Positions 24,180 through 32,968 of a DNA stretch of 41,504 nucleotides are shown here, piece after piece. Under the pieces are notes generated by a model. It made no database searches. It was not told where the DNA came from and worked only from the letters and a program-made list of their open reading frames with translations. Source of the DNA: an uncultured Acidobacteriota bacterium. Lineage in GTDB: Bacteria; Acidobacteriota; Thermoanaerobaculia; UBA5066. The stretch spans positions 1-41,504 of the forward strand of contig CAIMWE010000093.1 in the NCBI GenBank assembly GCA_903845115.1, read 5' to 3'. Within the stretch, counting starts at the first letter, position 1. Every line of letters begins with the position of its first letter. A program made the position numbers and the translations under genes.

Positions 24180-24914
24180 TCAGTTCGGAGACGGGTTCGG
24201 CCGCGAGAAAGAGAGGGGCGGACGGGTCGGAGTCGGGGTCGGGGGGCGAGGACCCGGGGTCAGGCCGTCCGGGTTGCCGCAGGTCGCCGCCGTCGTCGAC
24301 TGCATGCCGCTTGAGGGCGCGGTCTGGGAGGTGATGGCCGCGGGATCCGAGGTCCGCTTGCCGGCCGGTACCGCCCCCGCCACGGCGGCACAAGGGGTCA
24401 CGGACCGGAACTCCCCGGAGGGCGAGATCATGGCCACGATCCCCTCGCAGCCGAATCCGGCGGGGTTCTGGTTCTGGTCGACGGCCGTGAGGCCCAGGAC
24501 GATATTCCGAGCGGCGCGCAGCTCCTCGGCCGACAGGCTGACGGCGCAGGTCGAAGAGATGGCCGCCCTGGCGGAAGGCGTGGAGACCGAGTTCCCGCTC
24601 CCGTCGCGCGCGACGATCCGGTAGACCACGAAGCCTTCCGCGCTGTCGGCGGCCGGGAGGACAGCCCAGTAGCGGTCCAGATCCCCCCGCCTCATCTCCA
24701 GGAAGTATTCGGAGGCCTGCCCCTCCTGCCGGAAATAGACCCGGGCAGAGGTGAGGGAATCCGGCAGCTTGATACTGGCGACGACCCGCGCACTGGCGCG
24801 GGCCGGGACGCACGTCAGCGGGTCATGACCGATCTTCGTCGTGGGAGCCGCCCACAGAGACGTAGCGACACCCAGAAAGACTCCGGCTACTACGAGACGG
24901 TACGAATTACTCAT
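24180..24914 (-). CDS. Secreted protein with Ig-like segment and Pro/Thr-rich tail, function unknown
   Basis: The 244-residue product has a signal peptide (LVVAGVFLGVATSLWAAP). The middle reads like a small beta-sandwich (residues about 35-115: ARVVASIKLPDSLTSARVYF, YFLEMRRGDLDRYWAVLPA, VVYRIVARDGSGN). Several Cys follow, then a low-complexity tail rich in Pro, Thr and Ser (PRPPTPTPTRPP). I recognise no catalytic motif. The ATG at 24914 has AGGAGA 8 nt upstream; a longer frame to 25031 is not supported because it crosses a good promoter. It precedes the matrixin-like gene by 82 bp on the same strand and may be co-transcribed with it. Confidence 0.72.
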   Translation of the reverse strand: MSNSYRLVVAGVFLGVATSLWAAPTTKIGHDPLTCVPARASARVVASIKLPDSLTSARVYFRQEGQASEYFLEMRRGDLDRYWAVLPAADSAEGFVVYRIVARDGSGNSVSTPSARAAISSTCAVSLSAEELRAARNIVLGLTAVDQNQNPAGFGCEGIVAMISPSGEFRSVTPCAAVAGAVPAGKRTSDPAAITSQTAPSSGMQSTTAATCGNPDGLTPGPRPPTPTPTRPPLSFSRPNPSPN

Positions 24915-25026
24915 GGGCTGTCTCCTAAGGTCTCTCCAAAAACGGGACCGTTCAGATCGAAATTGAGAACCAGAACGCCGTCCGAGCCCTCGAGTGAGCG
25001 ATCCGGAAGAGAACCAACCAGACACT

Positions 25027-25056
25027 ATCATTCGGCCGCCAATTAAGAAATGTCAA
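25027..25056 (-). promoter_or_regulatory. Sigma70-type promoter for the secreted-protein genes at 24180 and 21257
   Basis: On the minus strand a perfect TTGACA (25051-25056) is followed after 18 bp by AATGAT (25027-25032). This lies in an AT-rich patch between two genes. Transcription would start near 25020, leaving a leader of about 105 nt before the ATG at 24914. Confidence 0.5.
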
Positions 25057-25069
25057 TGGAACGGAATGA

Positions 25070-25975
25070 TCAGCCCAGGATCCTCTTCTTGTAGTACTCG
25101 AGAAAAGGACTCGAAACGAGCTTCGGCACGCACTTTTCCATGAGACGCCGGGCCTTTTCCACTGATCCTGTCTCAAAAAGAGACACGGCCGCGTAGAACA
25201 TCGACCCTTCTTCCCCATCCCTGAATGGCTCCAGCTGCGATATTTGCCTTTCGCCCGTTTCGAAGCTTTTGCTCAGTACGGATGATTCGAGAACCATCTT
25301 CCTGACCTCGCGGCTCGAGGGGTCGCGCTCCAGCAGGACGAGCGAAGCGGCGAGCGCCTTGTCGAAACTCTTTTTCTGCAGCAGCTTCTGCACGTCGGCC
25401 TGCGAGAGGGCCTGCTCCGGAGGAGCCCTTTCCACGGGCACCGCTACGAGCGGGCTCGGCGCGGGTGAGGGCTCGCGTCGCTGGGTCGCAACCGTTGCCG
25501 GTGCCTGCAACGGCGCAGGTGCCGTCCTTGCCATTGCTGGCGATGGCTGCGCCGACGGAACGGAGAGCGTCGCCGCCAGGGTCTCGAACCCCTTGCTCTC
25601 CTTCACGAGCTTCACGAAACTGGTCCGGACAGGCAGCTCGAGGTCCACCTGCTTCCAGACTCCGAAGCGTGTTTCGATCTCCCTGAACCGCCGCAGCGTC
25701 TCCTCCACGTCCGCGATCCGGCCCGCCCCCTTCTGGGCCAGCGCCAGCCGCGCTGTGCATTCCAGGAGGGCCGGCGGCCGATCCAGAAGACCGAAGCAGC
25801 CGATCCGGAACTCGTCGGCCGCTTCCTGGAACCGGCCCGCATTGAAGGCTTCCTTGCCCGAGGCGATCCGGACGACGTAGAAGGGGTCGATCCCCGCCGC
25901 TGACGCCCGTAGAATGAAGGACACTCCGAGCAAGAGGCCGAACACGAGATGCAGCCGCGACGTATTCACAGACAC
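25070..25975 (-). CDS. Exported TPR-like helical protein, function unknown
   Basis: The 301-residue product has a signal sequence (LHLVFGLLLGVSFILRASA). A helical, TPR-like stretch follows (GKEAFNAGRFQEAADEFRIGCF and ALLECTARLALAQKGAGRIADVEETLRRF). A Pro/Ala-rich linker (about 155-205) comes next, then a second helical repeat region (ADVQKLLQKKSFDKALAASLVLLERDP and on to the C terminus). This layout suggests a periplasmic scaffold or adaptor protein. It is divergent from the polymerase gene at 25949, and the two 5' ends overlap by 27 bp, which is unusual. GTG codons at 25975 (AGGAG at 9 nt) and 25969 (GAAGG at 5 nt) are both workable starts. The link to polysaccharide export is by position only. 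Confidence 0.75.
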   Translation of the reverse strand: MSVNTSRLHLVFGLLLGVSFILRASAAGIDPFYVVRIASGKEAFNAGRFQEAADEFRIGCFGLLDRPPALLECTARLALAQKGAGRIADVEETLRRFREIETRFGVWKQVDLELPVRTSFVKLVKESKGFETLAATLSVPSAQPSPAMARTAPAPLQAPATVATQRREPSPAPSPLVAVPVERAPPEQALSQADVQKLLQKKSFDKALAASLVLLERDPSSREVRKMVLESSVLSKSFETGERQISQLEPFRDGEEGSMFYAAVSLFETGSVEKARRLMEKCVPKLVSSPFLEYYKKRILG

Positions 25976-27481
25976 CTTCGTTCTCCTGGCTTCCTTCTGC
26001 TGTTGGTCCTTGTCGCCACGCTGCCCGTTCCCTACGGGTGTGTCCTGCCCGGGGGCACCCTCAAGCTTCAAGTCCTGGCCTTCCTGACGGCGGCCTTTGT
26101 TTTCCTCGACTCTTCGGGACGACCGGACGCACGATTGGCCCCGCTCCCTTCGCCCGTACGGTTCGCCTTGGCCGCGGTCCTCGGTCTCTCTTGCCTCGCG
26201 GGTTTCCAGCTGCTCCCCCTCCCGGACGCGGTCATCCACGGCCTGTCGCCCGTCGCCTCGGAAGTTTACCGCAGCGCCGGAAGGACGCTCGGGATCCTGG
26301 CTGGCTCCGACGGCTCCGGAATCACCTCCTCGCCCCTCGAGCGCCTTTCCATCTACCCGACAGAGACGATCACAGTGGGCCTCCTGACTCTCTCGTACGC
26401 CGCGATCTTCTTCTCCGCCTTCCGGCTCCTTCGCACGCGACCGCGTCGTCGCGTCTTCTTCGGAGTCGTCCTCGTCTCGTCCCTCGCGTACGTCGCCATG
26501 GGCGTGCTGTCCGACCTTGCCGAGGAGAGGCTGCACGGCCCGTACGTCAACCCCGACCACTTCGCGGGTTTCCTCGAGATCGGCCTCGCGGTGGCGTTCG
26601 GCTTCTCGTGGACCGTTCTTTCCTACGCCTTGCCGGGAGGATGGAAGGGGGGACGGGCGGCCAGCAAGGGCGACCGCCTCGAGCAGCGCCTGGTGGCCTC
26701 CGCCGCGGCCATCCTGGTCTGGGGGGTCCTCGCCACGGCGATCGGCCTCACCCGCTCCCGCGGGGGGATTCTCGCCGCTACCGGAAGCACGGTATTCCTG
26801 CTGACCATGTCGGCCATCTCGGGTCTGCGCCGGACGGATGCGGTCCGCAAGCGTGAACGGGTGGTCTCCGGCGCCGCCGCCGTCTTCCTGGGGCTTCTCT
26901 TCGTCGCGGCGGCAGCCGGGAGTCGGCCGCTCTTACGGTTCCTCCAGACCGACCCGCGCGACCTCGGCTCCGACACCCGGGTCAGGCTCTGGGACCTCTC
27001 CCTCCAGGCCTGGAGGAGATTCCCGGTCTTCGGTTCGGGCCTCGGCACGTACCGCGAGGCGATCCGCGCCTTGCAGCCCCGCGACCTCGTCGGCCAGGTG
27101 GAAAACGCGCACAGCGATCCCCTGCAGCTCCTCGTCACGGGCGGAGTGCTGGGAGGGGCCCTGGGCGCCCTCGCTCTGGGTGGCCTCCTGTACTTCCTGG
27201 TCCGCAACTGGCACCACCAGCCTCATCGCGAGGAGCGGGCCTTCGCCCTGGCGGGCCTCGGGGCCCTCGTCTCCTTGGCCCTTCACGGCCTCGTGGAATT
27301 CAACTTCTCGCTCCCCGCGACTCCCGCTGCCCTCGCCGCCGTCCTCGGCGCCTCGGTGGCCGCATCCATCGCCTCGCCGGAACGGGACGAGCTGGCGGCC
27401 GTTCTCCCCTCCGTTCGCTCCACACGAGTGACGACCACGCGCCCGACGAGCGCTCCCGTCGCGAACGTCGACCGCCCCTGA
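25949..27481 (+). CDS. O-antigen ligase / Wzy-type polymerase membrane protein
   Basis: This 510-residue polytopic membrane protein has about ten or more hydrophobic spans and the O-antigen ligase/polymerase (Wzy_C) hallmarks. These are GLTRSRGGILAA in a cytoplasm-side loop, then RVRLWDLSLQAWRRFPVFGSGLGTY, then ENAHSDPLQLLVTGGVLGG. Such proteins join or ligate lipid-linked oligosaccharide units in the periplasm. It is the only plus-strand gene of the polysaccharide locus. The ATG at 25949 has AAGAGG about 11 nt upstream. Its last 199 bp overlap, antisense, the end of the gene at 27283-29049; the C-terminal 35 residues are a hydrophilic tail past the last membrane span. Polymerase versus ligase cannot be decided by sequence alone. 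Confidence 0.85.
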   Translation: MQPRRIHRHLRSPGFLLLLVLVATLPVPYGCVLPGGTLKLQVLAFLTAAFVFLDSSGRPDARLAPLPSPVRFALAAVLGLSCLAGFQLLPLPDAVIHGLSPVASEVYRSAGRTLGILAGSDGSGITSSPLERLSIYPTETITVGLLTLSYAAIFFSAFRLLRTRPRRRVFFGVVLVSSLAYVAMGVLSDLAEERLHGPYVNPDHFAGFLEIGLAVAFGFSWTVLSYALPGGWKGGRAASKGDRLEQRLVASAAAILVWGVLATAIGLTRSRGGILAATGSTVFLLTMSAISGLRRTDAVRKRERVVSGAAAVFLGLLFVAAAAGSRPLLRFLQTDPRDLGSDTRVRLWDLSLQAWRRFPVFGSGLGTYREAIRALQPRDLVGQVENAHSDPLQLLVTGGVLGGALGALALGGLLYFLVRNWHHQPHREERAFALAGLGALVSLALHGLVEFNFSLPATPAALAAVLGASVAASIASPERDELAAVLPSVRSTRVTTTRPTSAPVANVDRP

Positions 27482-29049
27482 AGCCCGGCGAGCGGGAACC
27501 GGATCACGGCCTTCCCCTCGACGAGGCGGTCGCCCCATCGTGCCTGGTTTCCGGCCCACTCCACGAGAGCAGGCGTCCCGGCTGGCGCCTCCACCTCCAC
27601 GTCGAGGAAGCCCGAGGCATCCACGGCCGGATCCACGCAGAGCGAGATGGCGCCGGTTGGAGAGACCGAGTCCAGTCCCACCGGCGGGCGCTGGGACGTG
27701 CGGAGGAGCTGGTTCGCTTCGTCTCTCCCGGCGGGGTCCCCGAGTGCGGCCGCGACGTCGCGGCGGGTCAGAAGAACGGCGCACTCTCCCCGCGCAGCCG
27801 AGGCCACGCTCCCGAGCGTGCGCAGCGCCTCGTCCGGATGTCCCTCCCTCAGCTCCGCCCTGGCCTTCTCCACGAAGAAAGGCGTCCACTCGAGCGACCC
27901 CGCTCCGTCGGAGGAACGGATCGCTCCTTCCATCGCATACCGGTCCGAAACCAGGAGGGCGACGCGCGCGGCGATCGACTCCGGCACGCCGGTCAGCGCT
28001 CCAACGGCTCGCGACATCGCCGCCGGCAGGACGTCGCCGGCGCGCCCGTCCAGGAAGTACCGGACCATCTCGCCGCGCGGGTCTCCGCGCCACGTCCCCC
28101 TCACGTCGTCGGGCCACAGGTCGAGGACTCGGGCCATCTGTTTCCGCGTGCCGGTCGTGTCGAAATCCAGGACCCGGTGGGCAGCGGCCCAGGCACGGCA
28201 CCCGTCCCGCACGCCGTCCACGTCGCCCATCTCCGCCCGCCGTTCCAGCTTCGCCAGATCGGCCCTGCGGCTCTTCATCTCCGCCGCCTCCCAGGTTCCC
28301 ACGACTTTCGCGGCTGCCGGAACGTCCCCGATACGGGCCATCTCCGCCAGCGCCACGGTCAAGGCCACCGGTTCGTCCGGCACCAGCGACAGGGCCTCGT
28401 CTCGTCCGAGGACATTCACGGTCTGCCCGAACTTCCAGGCGAGGAAGCCCTGGTCCAGGAACGCCCGCGCCAGGAGCTTTCGGACGTCCTTCTTGTCGCG
28501 CTCGCCCAGCACCTTCCAGTTATCGACGATCGCCTCCGCCAGGAAGCCGGCCGGGGAGTCGAGCCCAGGGGCCATGGCCACGGCCTGACCCAGCGGGACC
28601 AGCCACACCTCTGGGCGGGAACCGACGCCCCCGCCTTTCCTCCTCTCCCTCAGGTAGGCCAGCTGGCCGGCGAAGAAGCGATGGAAGGCCCAGCCAGGGT
28701 TCGCCGCCATCGCCTGACTCATCAGGGCAATCGCCTCCGTCAGCTCCTCGTCTCTCCCGGCGAAGGAAGCCAGCCAGGCTGCCCGCTGCTCGGCGCTCAG
28801 CTCGGACCAAGCCACCGAGCCGGTCTCCTCCCGAACCACGGTGTCTGCCACCACGCTCGCAGCGAAATCGGGGGAGGGCTCGAAGCGCGTCTGCTCGAGC
28901 AGGCCCGGCCACCGGACGTCGAGGCCGAATTTGCGCACGAAGGCATCCACCGGCGCCGCGCGGCTCCTCTGGGACGCGTATTGCACTCCCGACAGCACGG
29001 CGAGCAGAGCGCAGCCCAGGGCCAGGAGCCAGGCACGGGCCTTCTTCAT
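27283..29049 (-). CDS. Exported protein of the polysaccharide operon, function unknown
   Basis: The 588-residue product has an N-terminal signal or anchor (RAWLLALGCALLAVLSGVQYA). Its mainly helical body has TPR-like character (for example EELTEAIALMSQAMAANPGWAFHRFF and WTPFFVEKARAELREGHPDEALRTLGS). A beta-rich C-terminal domain follows (about 470-545: ISLCVDPAVDASGFLDVEVEAPAG). I do not recognise the family. The ATG at 29049 overlaps the CpsB-like gene stop (ATGA), making it the last gene of the long leftward operon. Its 3' end runs 199 bp into the convergent polymerase gene. The last roughly 40 residues are low-complexity Ala/Arg/Ser, as expected of sequence shared with an opposite-strand gene; an earlier stop may have been lost. 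Confidence 0.75.
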   Translation of the reverse strand: MKKARAWLLALGCALLAVLSGVQYASQRSRAAPVDAFVRKFGLDVRWPGLLEQTRFEPSPDFAASVVADTVVREETGSVAWSELSAEQRAAWLASFAGRDEELTEAIALMSQAMAANPGWAFHRFFAGQLAYLRERRKGGGVGSRPEVWLVPLGQAVAMAPGLDSPAGFLAEAIVDNWKVLGERDKKDVRKLLARAFLDQGFLAWKFGQTVNVLGRDEALSLVPDEPVALTVALAEMARIGDVPAAAKVVGTWEAAEMKSRRADLAKLERRAEMGDVDGVRDGCRAWAAAHRVLDFDTTGTRKQMARVLDLWPDDVRGTWRGDPRGEMVRYFLDGRAGDVLPAAMSRAVGALTGVPESIAARVALLVSDRYAMEGAIRSSDGAGSLEWTPFFVEKARAELREGHPDEALRTLGSVASAARGECAVLLTRRDVAAALGDPAGRDEANQLLRTSQRPPVGLDSVSPTGAISLCVDPAVDASGFLDVEVEAPAGTPALVEWAGNQARWGDRLVEGKAVIRFPLAGLQGRSTFATGALVGRVVVTRVERTEGRTAASSSRSGEAMDAATEAPRTAARAAGVAGSEKLNSTRP

Positions 29050-29789
29050 GGGGAGCCCGGTCCCATGTAGGGCAGCGGCTGGCTCGACAGGACAGCCCTG
29101 GGGTTCAGGTCGAAGAGAGCGCCCTCCACCTCGTCTCCCCAGCTCCGCCGAACCCATTCCCGCGCCGCGGCCAGGCGAGGCGGACGGGCGCTCAGCGAGT
29201 GAGCGTCGGACGACACGAGATGGAGCATTCCAGCCTCGAAGAGCTCCAGGGCCGCCTGCTGCACCCTGAGGCCCAGCTCGCCGAGAAGGCTGGCGGCGGT
29301 CACCTGCACTACCGCGCCCCGCTCCACCAGCTCCCCCAGCCGCGCGGGGTTGCGCGCGAACGCCTGATTCCGCTCGGGGTGGGCCACGACCGGCGTGATC
29401 CCCATCAGCCCCAGCTCGTGAAACGCCGCGTTCGCCAGAGACGGCACCTCCCCCGGTGGGAACTCCACCAGGAGGTACCGCCCCCGGTTCAGCGTCGTCA
29501 TCGGCCCTACAGATCCCCTCTCCAGCAGTGCCAGCATGTCCGAACCGAACCAGTACTCGGATCCGGGCAGGATTGCCGGCCGCCCGTCCAGCAGCGAGTT
29601 GAGCTTCGCGATCTGCCCGTCGCGTGCCTTCTGATCCTCGTTCAGCCACGGGTCGCGCAGCACGTGCGGCGTGGCGACGATCGTCTCCGTCCCTTCGTCG
29701 GCGGCCGCCCGGCAGAGGGCCACCGCTTCATCCCAGTCACCGGGGCCGTCGTCGATTCCCGGTAGGCAGTGGAAGTGAAGCTCGATCAA
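29046..29789 (-). CDS. CpsB/YwqE-like PHP-family tyrosine-protein phosphatase
   Basis: This 247-residue metal-dependent phosphatase should dephosphorylate the neighbouring Wzc-like tyrosine kinase. The PHP metal motifs are present: ELHFHCLPGIDDGP at the N terminus, ATPHVLRDP, PVVAHPERN and the final SSDAHS. The TTG at 29789 overlaps the kinase stop (TTGA) and is the only start that keeps the first metal motif without running into kinase sequence. CpsB-type phosphatases are typical of capsule loci, where cycling of the kinase's Tyr phosphorylation controls chain length and export. Function is well supported by motif and context; the rare start is inferred. Confidence 0.9.
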   Translation of the reverse strand: MIELHFHCLPGIDDGPGDWDEAVALCRAAADEGTETIVATPHVLRDPWLNEDQKARDGQIAKLNSLLDGRPAILPGSEYWFGSDMLALLERGSVGPMTTLNRGRYLLVEFPPGEVPSLANAAFHELGLMGITPVVAHPERNQAFARNPARLGELVERGAVVQVTAASLLGELGLRVQQAALELFEAGMLHLVSSDAHSLSARPPRLAAAREWVRRSWGDEVEGALFDLNPRAVLSSQPLPYMGPGSP

Positions 29790-32110
29790 GCCTGGGCGTC
29801 CGACACCGCGGCCTGGACCTCGGCCCCCTCTCCGTCCACCTTCTCGTAGGCCTTGTTGTAGCCGTAGTCGTAGGACGAGGACGAATAGACGGTCCCAGGG
29901 TCGGGCAGGTTGTTGATGAGGACGCCGAGGATCCGGGCTCCCGCCATCCGAAGCTTGTCTCGCGACCTGATGACCACCTCGCGGGGGGTGGACCCTCCCT
30001 TGACGCAGATCACCATGCCGTCGGCCATCTGGCCCAACAGCAGCGCGTCGGCCACCGGCTGGACCGGGGGCGAGTCGAAGAGGATGTGATCGAAGTTGTC
30101 GACGAGAACGGCGAGGAGCTTCTCCATCCGCTTCGAGGAGAGGAGGCCGGACGGGTTCGGCGAGAGCGGCCCCGACGTCATCACGGTCACGCCCGGAAGA
30201 TCCGTCTTCTGGAGGGCCGCGACGATCTCGCACCCTTCTGCCAGTACCGAGACCAGCCCCACGCGGTTCGACAGCTTCACGACCTCGTGCAGCCTGGGTT
30301 TGTGGAGGTCGGCGTCCACCACGAGGACCCTGCGGCCGAGCTGCCCCAGCACGATCGCCAGGTTCAGGGTCGTGGAGGTCTTCCCCTCCCCCGGGACCGA
30401 GGAGGTGATCACCAGGGACTTCCAGCCTCCCGCGCTCGAAAGGAGAACCGACGTCCGGAAGAGCCGGTAGGCCTCCGCGACGGCCGACCTCATCTGCAGG
30501 TGCGGCAGCATCTCGATGCTCACCTTCTCCTCGCGCTCGACCACCTTCGTGGCCGACTTCGTCCGCCTCACCTTCAGGCCGTATCCGTAGCCTCCATAGC
30601 CGTGTCCCCTCTTCCCGGTGGAGCCGGCCGCCGGGATCACCCCGAGCGCAGGCAGACCCAGGATCTTCTCGACCTGCTCCGTCGTCCGGATACTCCGGTC
30701 CAGGTACTCCAGGAAGAACGCCAGGCCGACGCCCGCTGCGAGCCCCAGGAAAAGGCCCAGCATGGCGCTTCTGCGGTACGAGGGGCTGAACCGGTAACTG
30801 GGCGGCAGGGCCCGGTCCACGATACGCACTCCCGATTCCCGCGTCCCCCGGAGCCGGGACATCACTTCCGTCTCGCTCTGACGCTTCAGGAGCGTGTCCA
30901 TCAGAGCCCGCTTCGTCGACACCTCGACCCGCAGATTGTTGTACTCGACGGCGTTGCTGTTCAGGGTCATGGCCTCGGTCTTCTGGACCCGGAGAACCTC
31001 CTTCAGGCTCTCCTCCCGGCGATGGGCGGTCTGGTAGTCGGTCCGGGCCGTCTCCTTCGCCTTCGCCACGGTCTCCTCGATCACCGTGTCCAGGTGCTGG
31101 TGGCCCTTCTGGATCTGCGTCCTCAGCTGCTGCATGGCGGGCCATTCCGGCTTGTAGATGTTCAGCTTCTCCGCGTAGTCTCGTTCCGACTTCAGGAGGT
31201 CGTTCCTGAGCTGCGTGACGAGCCCGTTCGAAAGCGAATCCGCCGTCGCGTCGGGCCGGGCCGTCTGCACCTCGTAGTACCGGGCTTCCTTCGCGACCCG
31301 GTCCGCCACCGCCGCCGCGTAATCCCTGTTCAGGGCCTCCAGCTTCTGGAGCGTCACGTTCTGATGGGGGTCGACGGAGATGATGTCCTTCTCCCGGCCG
31401 TAGGCCTGCAGGTCCCTCTCCTTCCCGTCCACCTCTCCCTTCAGCTGTTCGATCTGCTTCGAGAGGAACTGGGAGGCCTGCCCCACCACCTGGTATTTCG
31501 TCTCCAGCTTCCAGTCGATGTAGGCGTCCGCCACCGCGTTGGCGACGTCGGCCGCGACCTTCGCCGAGCCGGCGACGAAGGAGACCTCCACGAGGTTGGT
31601 GCCCCGGATTGGATTCGTCTGGATCCCCCCCTGGATCATCATCGCCGCCCGGGTCAGCGCCCGGGCCCCCTGTGGAGTTTCCTTGGCCGAGGCGCCTGTC
31701 GACACCTGTCTTGCTGCACCAGCCAGGGGAGGGTTGAAATCGGGGTTCTCCAGGAGATTCATCCGGATGACGGCGCGTTCGGCGATCTCGCGGCTCCTCA
31801 TCAGCCGGATTTGCGTCGGCAGGAACTCGGGGTTGTACCAGTCGTAGGAGACCGCCCCGCTCCCGATGTCGAGGGGGCCCCCCTTCTCCCGCTCCACATT
31901 CAGCACGGCGGTCGCCTGGTAGAGGGGTCGCGCCATGAAGCTGAGGACGGCCGAGATGGCGAGCGAAACCGCTACGGCAACGAGGATCAGCCGGCGTCGC
32001 TGGACCAGGATCGCCCAGTATTCGGCGAAATGGTTCTCGGTCTGCCCTTCAACGCGGGACTCCCCCCCCAGAGGGACCGGCCCCTCGGCCAGGACTTCCT
32101 CGCTGCTCAT
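29786..32110 (-). CDS. Wzc-like polysaccharide co-polymerase and bacterial tyrosine kinase
   Basis: This 774-residue inner-membrane protein has a Wzz-type chain-length domain (first membrane span at about 38-60; a long coiled-coil periplasmic part to about 430; second span near the FLGLAAGVGLAFFLEYLDR segment). A cytoplasmic BY-kinase domain follows with Walker A SSVPGEGKTST (K577), Walker A' VLVVDADLHKP and Walker B ILFDSPP. The C terminus carries a tyrosine cluster (YSSSSYDYGYNKAY), the usual autophosphorylation site. A Gly/Tyr-rich linker (HGYGGYGYG) joins the halves. The ATG at 32110 shares one base with the Wza-like stop. With the adjacent phosphatase this forms the standard control pair for capsule export. 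Confidence 0.93.
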   Translation of the reverse strand: MSSEEVLAEGPVPLGGESRVEGQTENHFAEYWAILVQRRRLILVAVAVSLAISAVLSFMARPLYQATAVLNVEREKGGPLDIGSGAVSYDWYNPEFLPTQIRLMRSREIAERAVIRMNLLENPDFNPPLAGAARQVSTGASAKETPQGARALTRAAMMIQGGIQTNPIRGTNLVEVSFVAGSAKVAADVANAVADAYIDWKLETKYQVVGQASQFLSKQIEQLKGEVDGKERDLQAYGREKDIISVDPHQNVTLQKLEALNRDYAAAVADRVAKEARYYEVQTARPDATADSLSNGLVTQLRNDLLKSERDYAEKLNIYKPEWPAMQQLRTQIQKGHQHLDTVIEETVAKAKETARTDYQTAHRREESLKEVLRVQKTEAMTLNSNAVEYNNLRVEVSTKRALMDTLLKRQSETEVMSRLRGTRESGVRIVDRALPPSYRFSPSYRRSAMLGLFLGLAAGVGLAFFLEYLDRSIRTTEQVEKILGLPALGVIPAAGSTGKRGHGYGGYGYGLKVRRTKSATKVVEREEKVSIEMLPHLQMRSAVAEAYRLFRTSVLLSSAGGWKSLVITSSVPGEGKTSTTLNLAIVLGQLGRRVLVVDADLHKPRLHEVVKLSNRVGLVSVLAEGCEIVAALQKTDLPGVTVMTSGPLSPNPSGLLSSKRMEKLLAVLVDNFDHILFDSPPVQPVADALLLGQMADGMVICVKGGSTPREVVIRSRDKLRMAGARILGVLINNLPDPGTVYSSSSYDYGYNKAYEKVDGEGAEVQAAVSDAQA

Positions 32111-32946
32111 CAGAAGAAGGACTCCTTCACGATCACCACGTCGTCGCCCTTGAGAACCGGGTCCGGGTCCTTGCCCGAGACGATTCTCTTGTAATCGGCG
32201 GTCATCTCCGCATCCCTTCCGTCCGGTCCTCTTCTCTTCATCCGGATGCTTCCACGGGCCGCCCGATCCGTCAGCCCGCCCGCCTTCGCGATGACCGAGA
32301 GGAGGGAGATCCGATCGTCGCTGTCGAACTCCAGCGCTCCCGGCGCTTTCACCTCTCCGAGGCAGAAGATCCGCACGGTCGTCTTCGCCGGAATGTTGAC
32401 GATATCCGACGGGAAGATCGGGATGTTCCACTTCGGCGACGACCGGACGAAGAGGTCGTCCGCGTCGATCTCGAGCCTCTCGGTCAGCCCGTTCTCCGAG
32501 CGGCGCAGGACGTAGACCTTCCGCCCGGCGCCGGCAGCCAGCCCTCCGGCCGCGGAGATCGCCTGCAGGAGGTCCCACCGGCCCGCGATCGTGAGCGAGC
32601 CCGGCCGAGTGACGGCTCCGACGATCGACACCGGCTTGTTCGCGAACTCCCTGATGACGACCGACACGTTCGCCCGGTTCACGTACTTGGCGGTGAGAAC
32701 GGCCTCGAGCCGCTCCGCGACTTCCACGGCCGTGAGCCCCTGGACCGACATCCCGCCGAGCAAGGGAAGCGAGATCTCCCCGTCGCCATTCACGCGCCTC
32801 TCGACGTTCAGGTCGGGGACCTCCAGGACCTTCACCTCGACGAGGTCCTTCGGGCCCAGCCGGTATTCCCCGTCGCCTCCCGCCTGACCCAGGGCCATTC
32901 CGGCCCCCGCCAGCAGGAATACGACCACGAACTTCACGATCTTCAT
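32110..32946 (-). CDS. Wza-like outer-membrane polysaccharide export protein
   Basis: This 278-residue export protein has a signal peptide (IVKFVVVFLLAGAGMALGQA) without a lipobox Cys, so unlike E. coli Wza it may not be lipidated. The Poly_export domain is at about 28-105 (YRLGPKDLVEVKVLEVPDL, GEISLPLLGGMSVQGLT). SLBB-type beta-grasp segments follow (VSIVGAVTRPGSLTI, then VRIFCLGEVKAPGALEF). It is shorter than Wza (about 360-380) and should form the periplasmic and outer-membrane channel with the Wzc-like kinase. The ATG at 32946 has GGGAGA a few nt upstream. It follows the beta-barrel gene by 22 bp. Confidence 0.9.
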   Translation of the reverse strand: MKIVKFVVVFLLAGAGMALGQAGGDGEYRLGPKDLVEVKVLEVPDLNVERRVNGDGEISLPLLGGMSVQGLTAVEVAERLEAVLTAKYVNRANVSVVIREFANKPVSIVGAVTRPGSLTIAGRWDLLQAISAAGGLAAGAGRKVYVLRRSENGLTERLEIDADDLFVRSSPKWNIPIFPSDIVNIPAKTTVRIFCLGEVKAPGALEFDSDDRISLLSVIAKAGGLTDRAARGSIRMKRRGPDGRDAEMTADYKRIVSGKDPDPVLKGDDVVIVKESFF

Positions 32947-32968
32947 CGCTCTCCCTCGCCCTCCGAGC

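Noticed and set aside
29624-32194. Plus-strand frame of about 850 codons antisense to the Wzc-like kinase
   Set aside because: It is His/Arg/Leu-rich shadow sequence; the kinase on the other strand is unambiguous.
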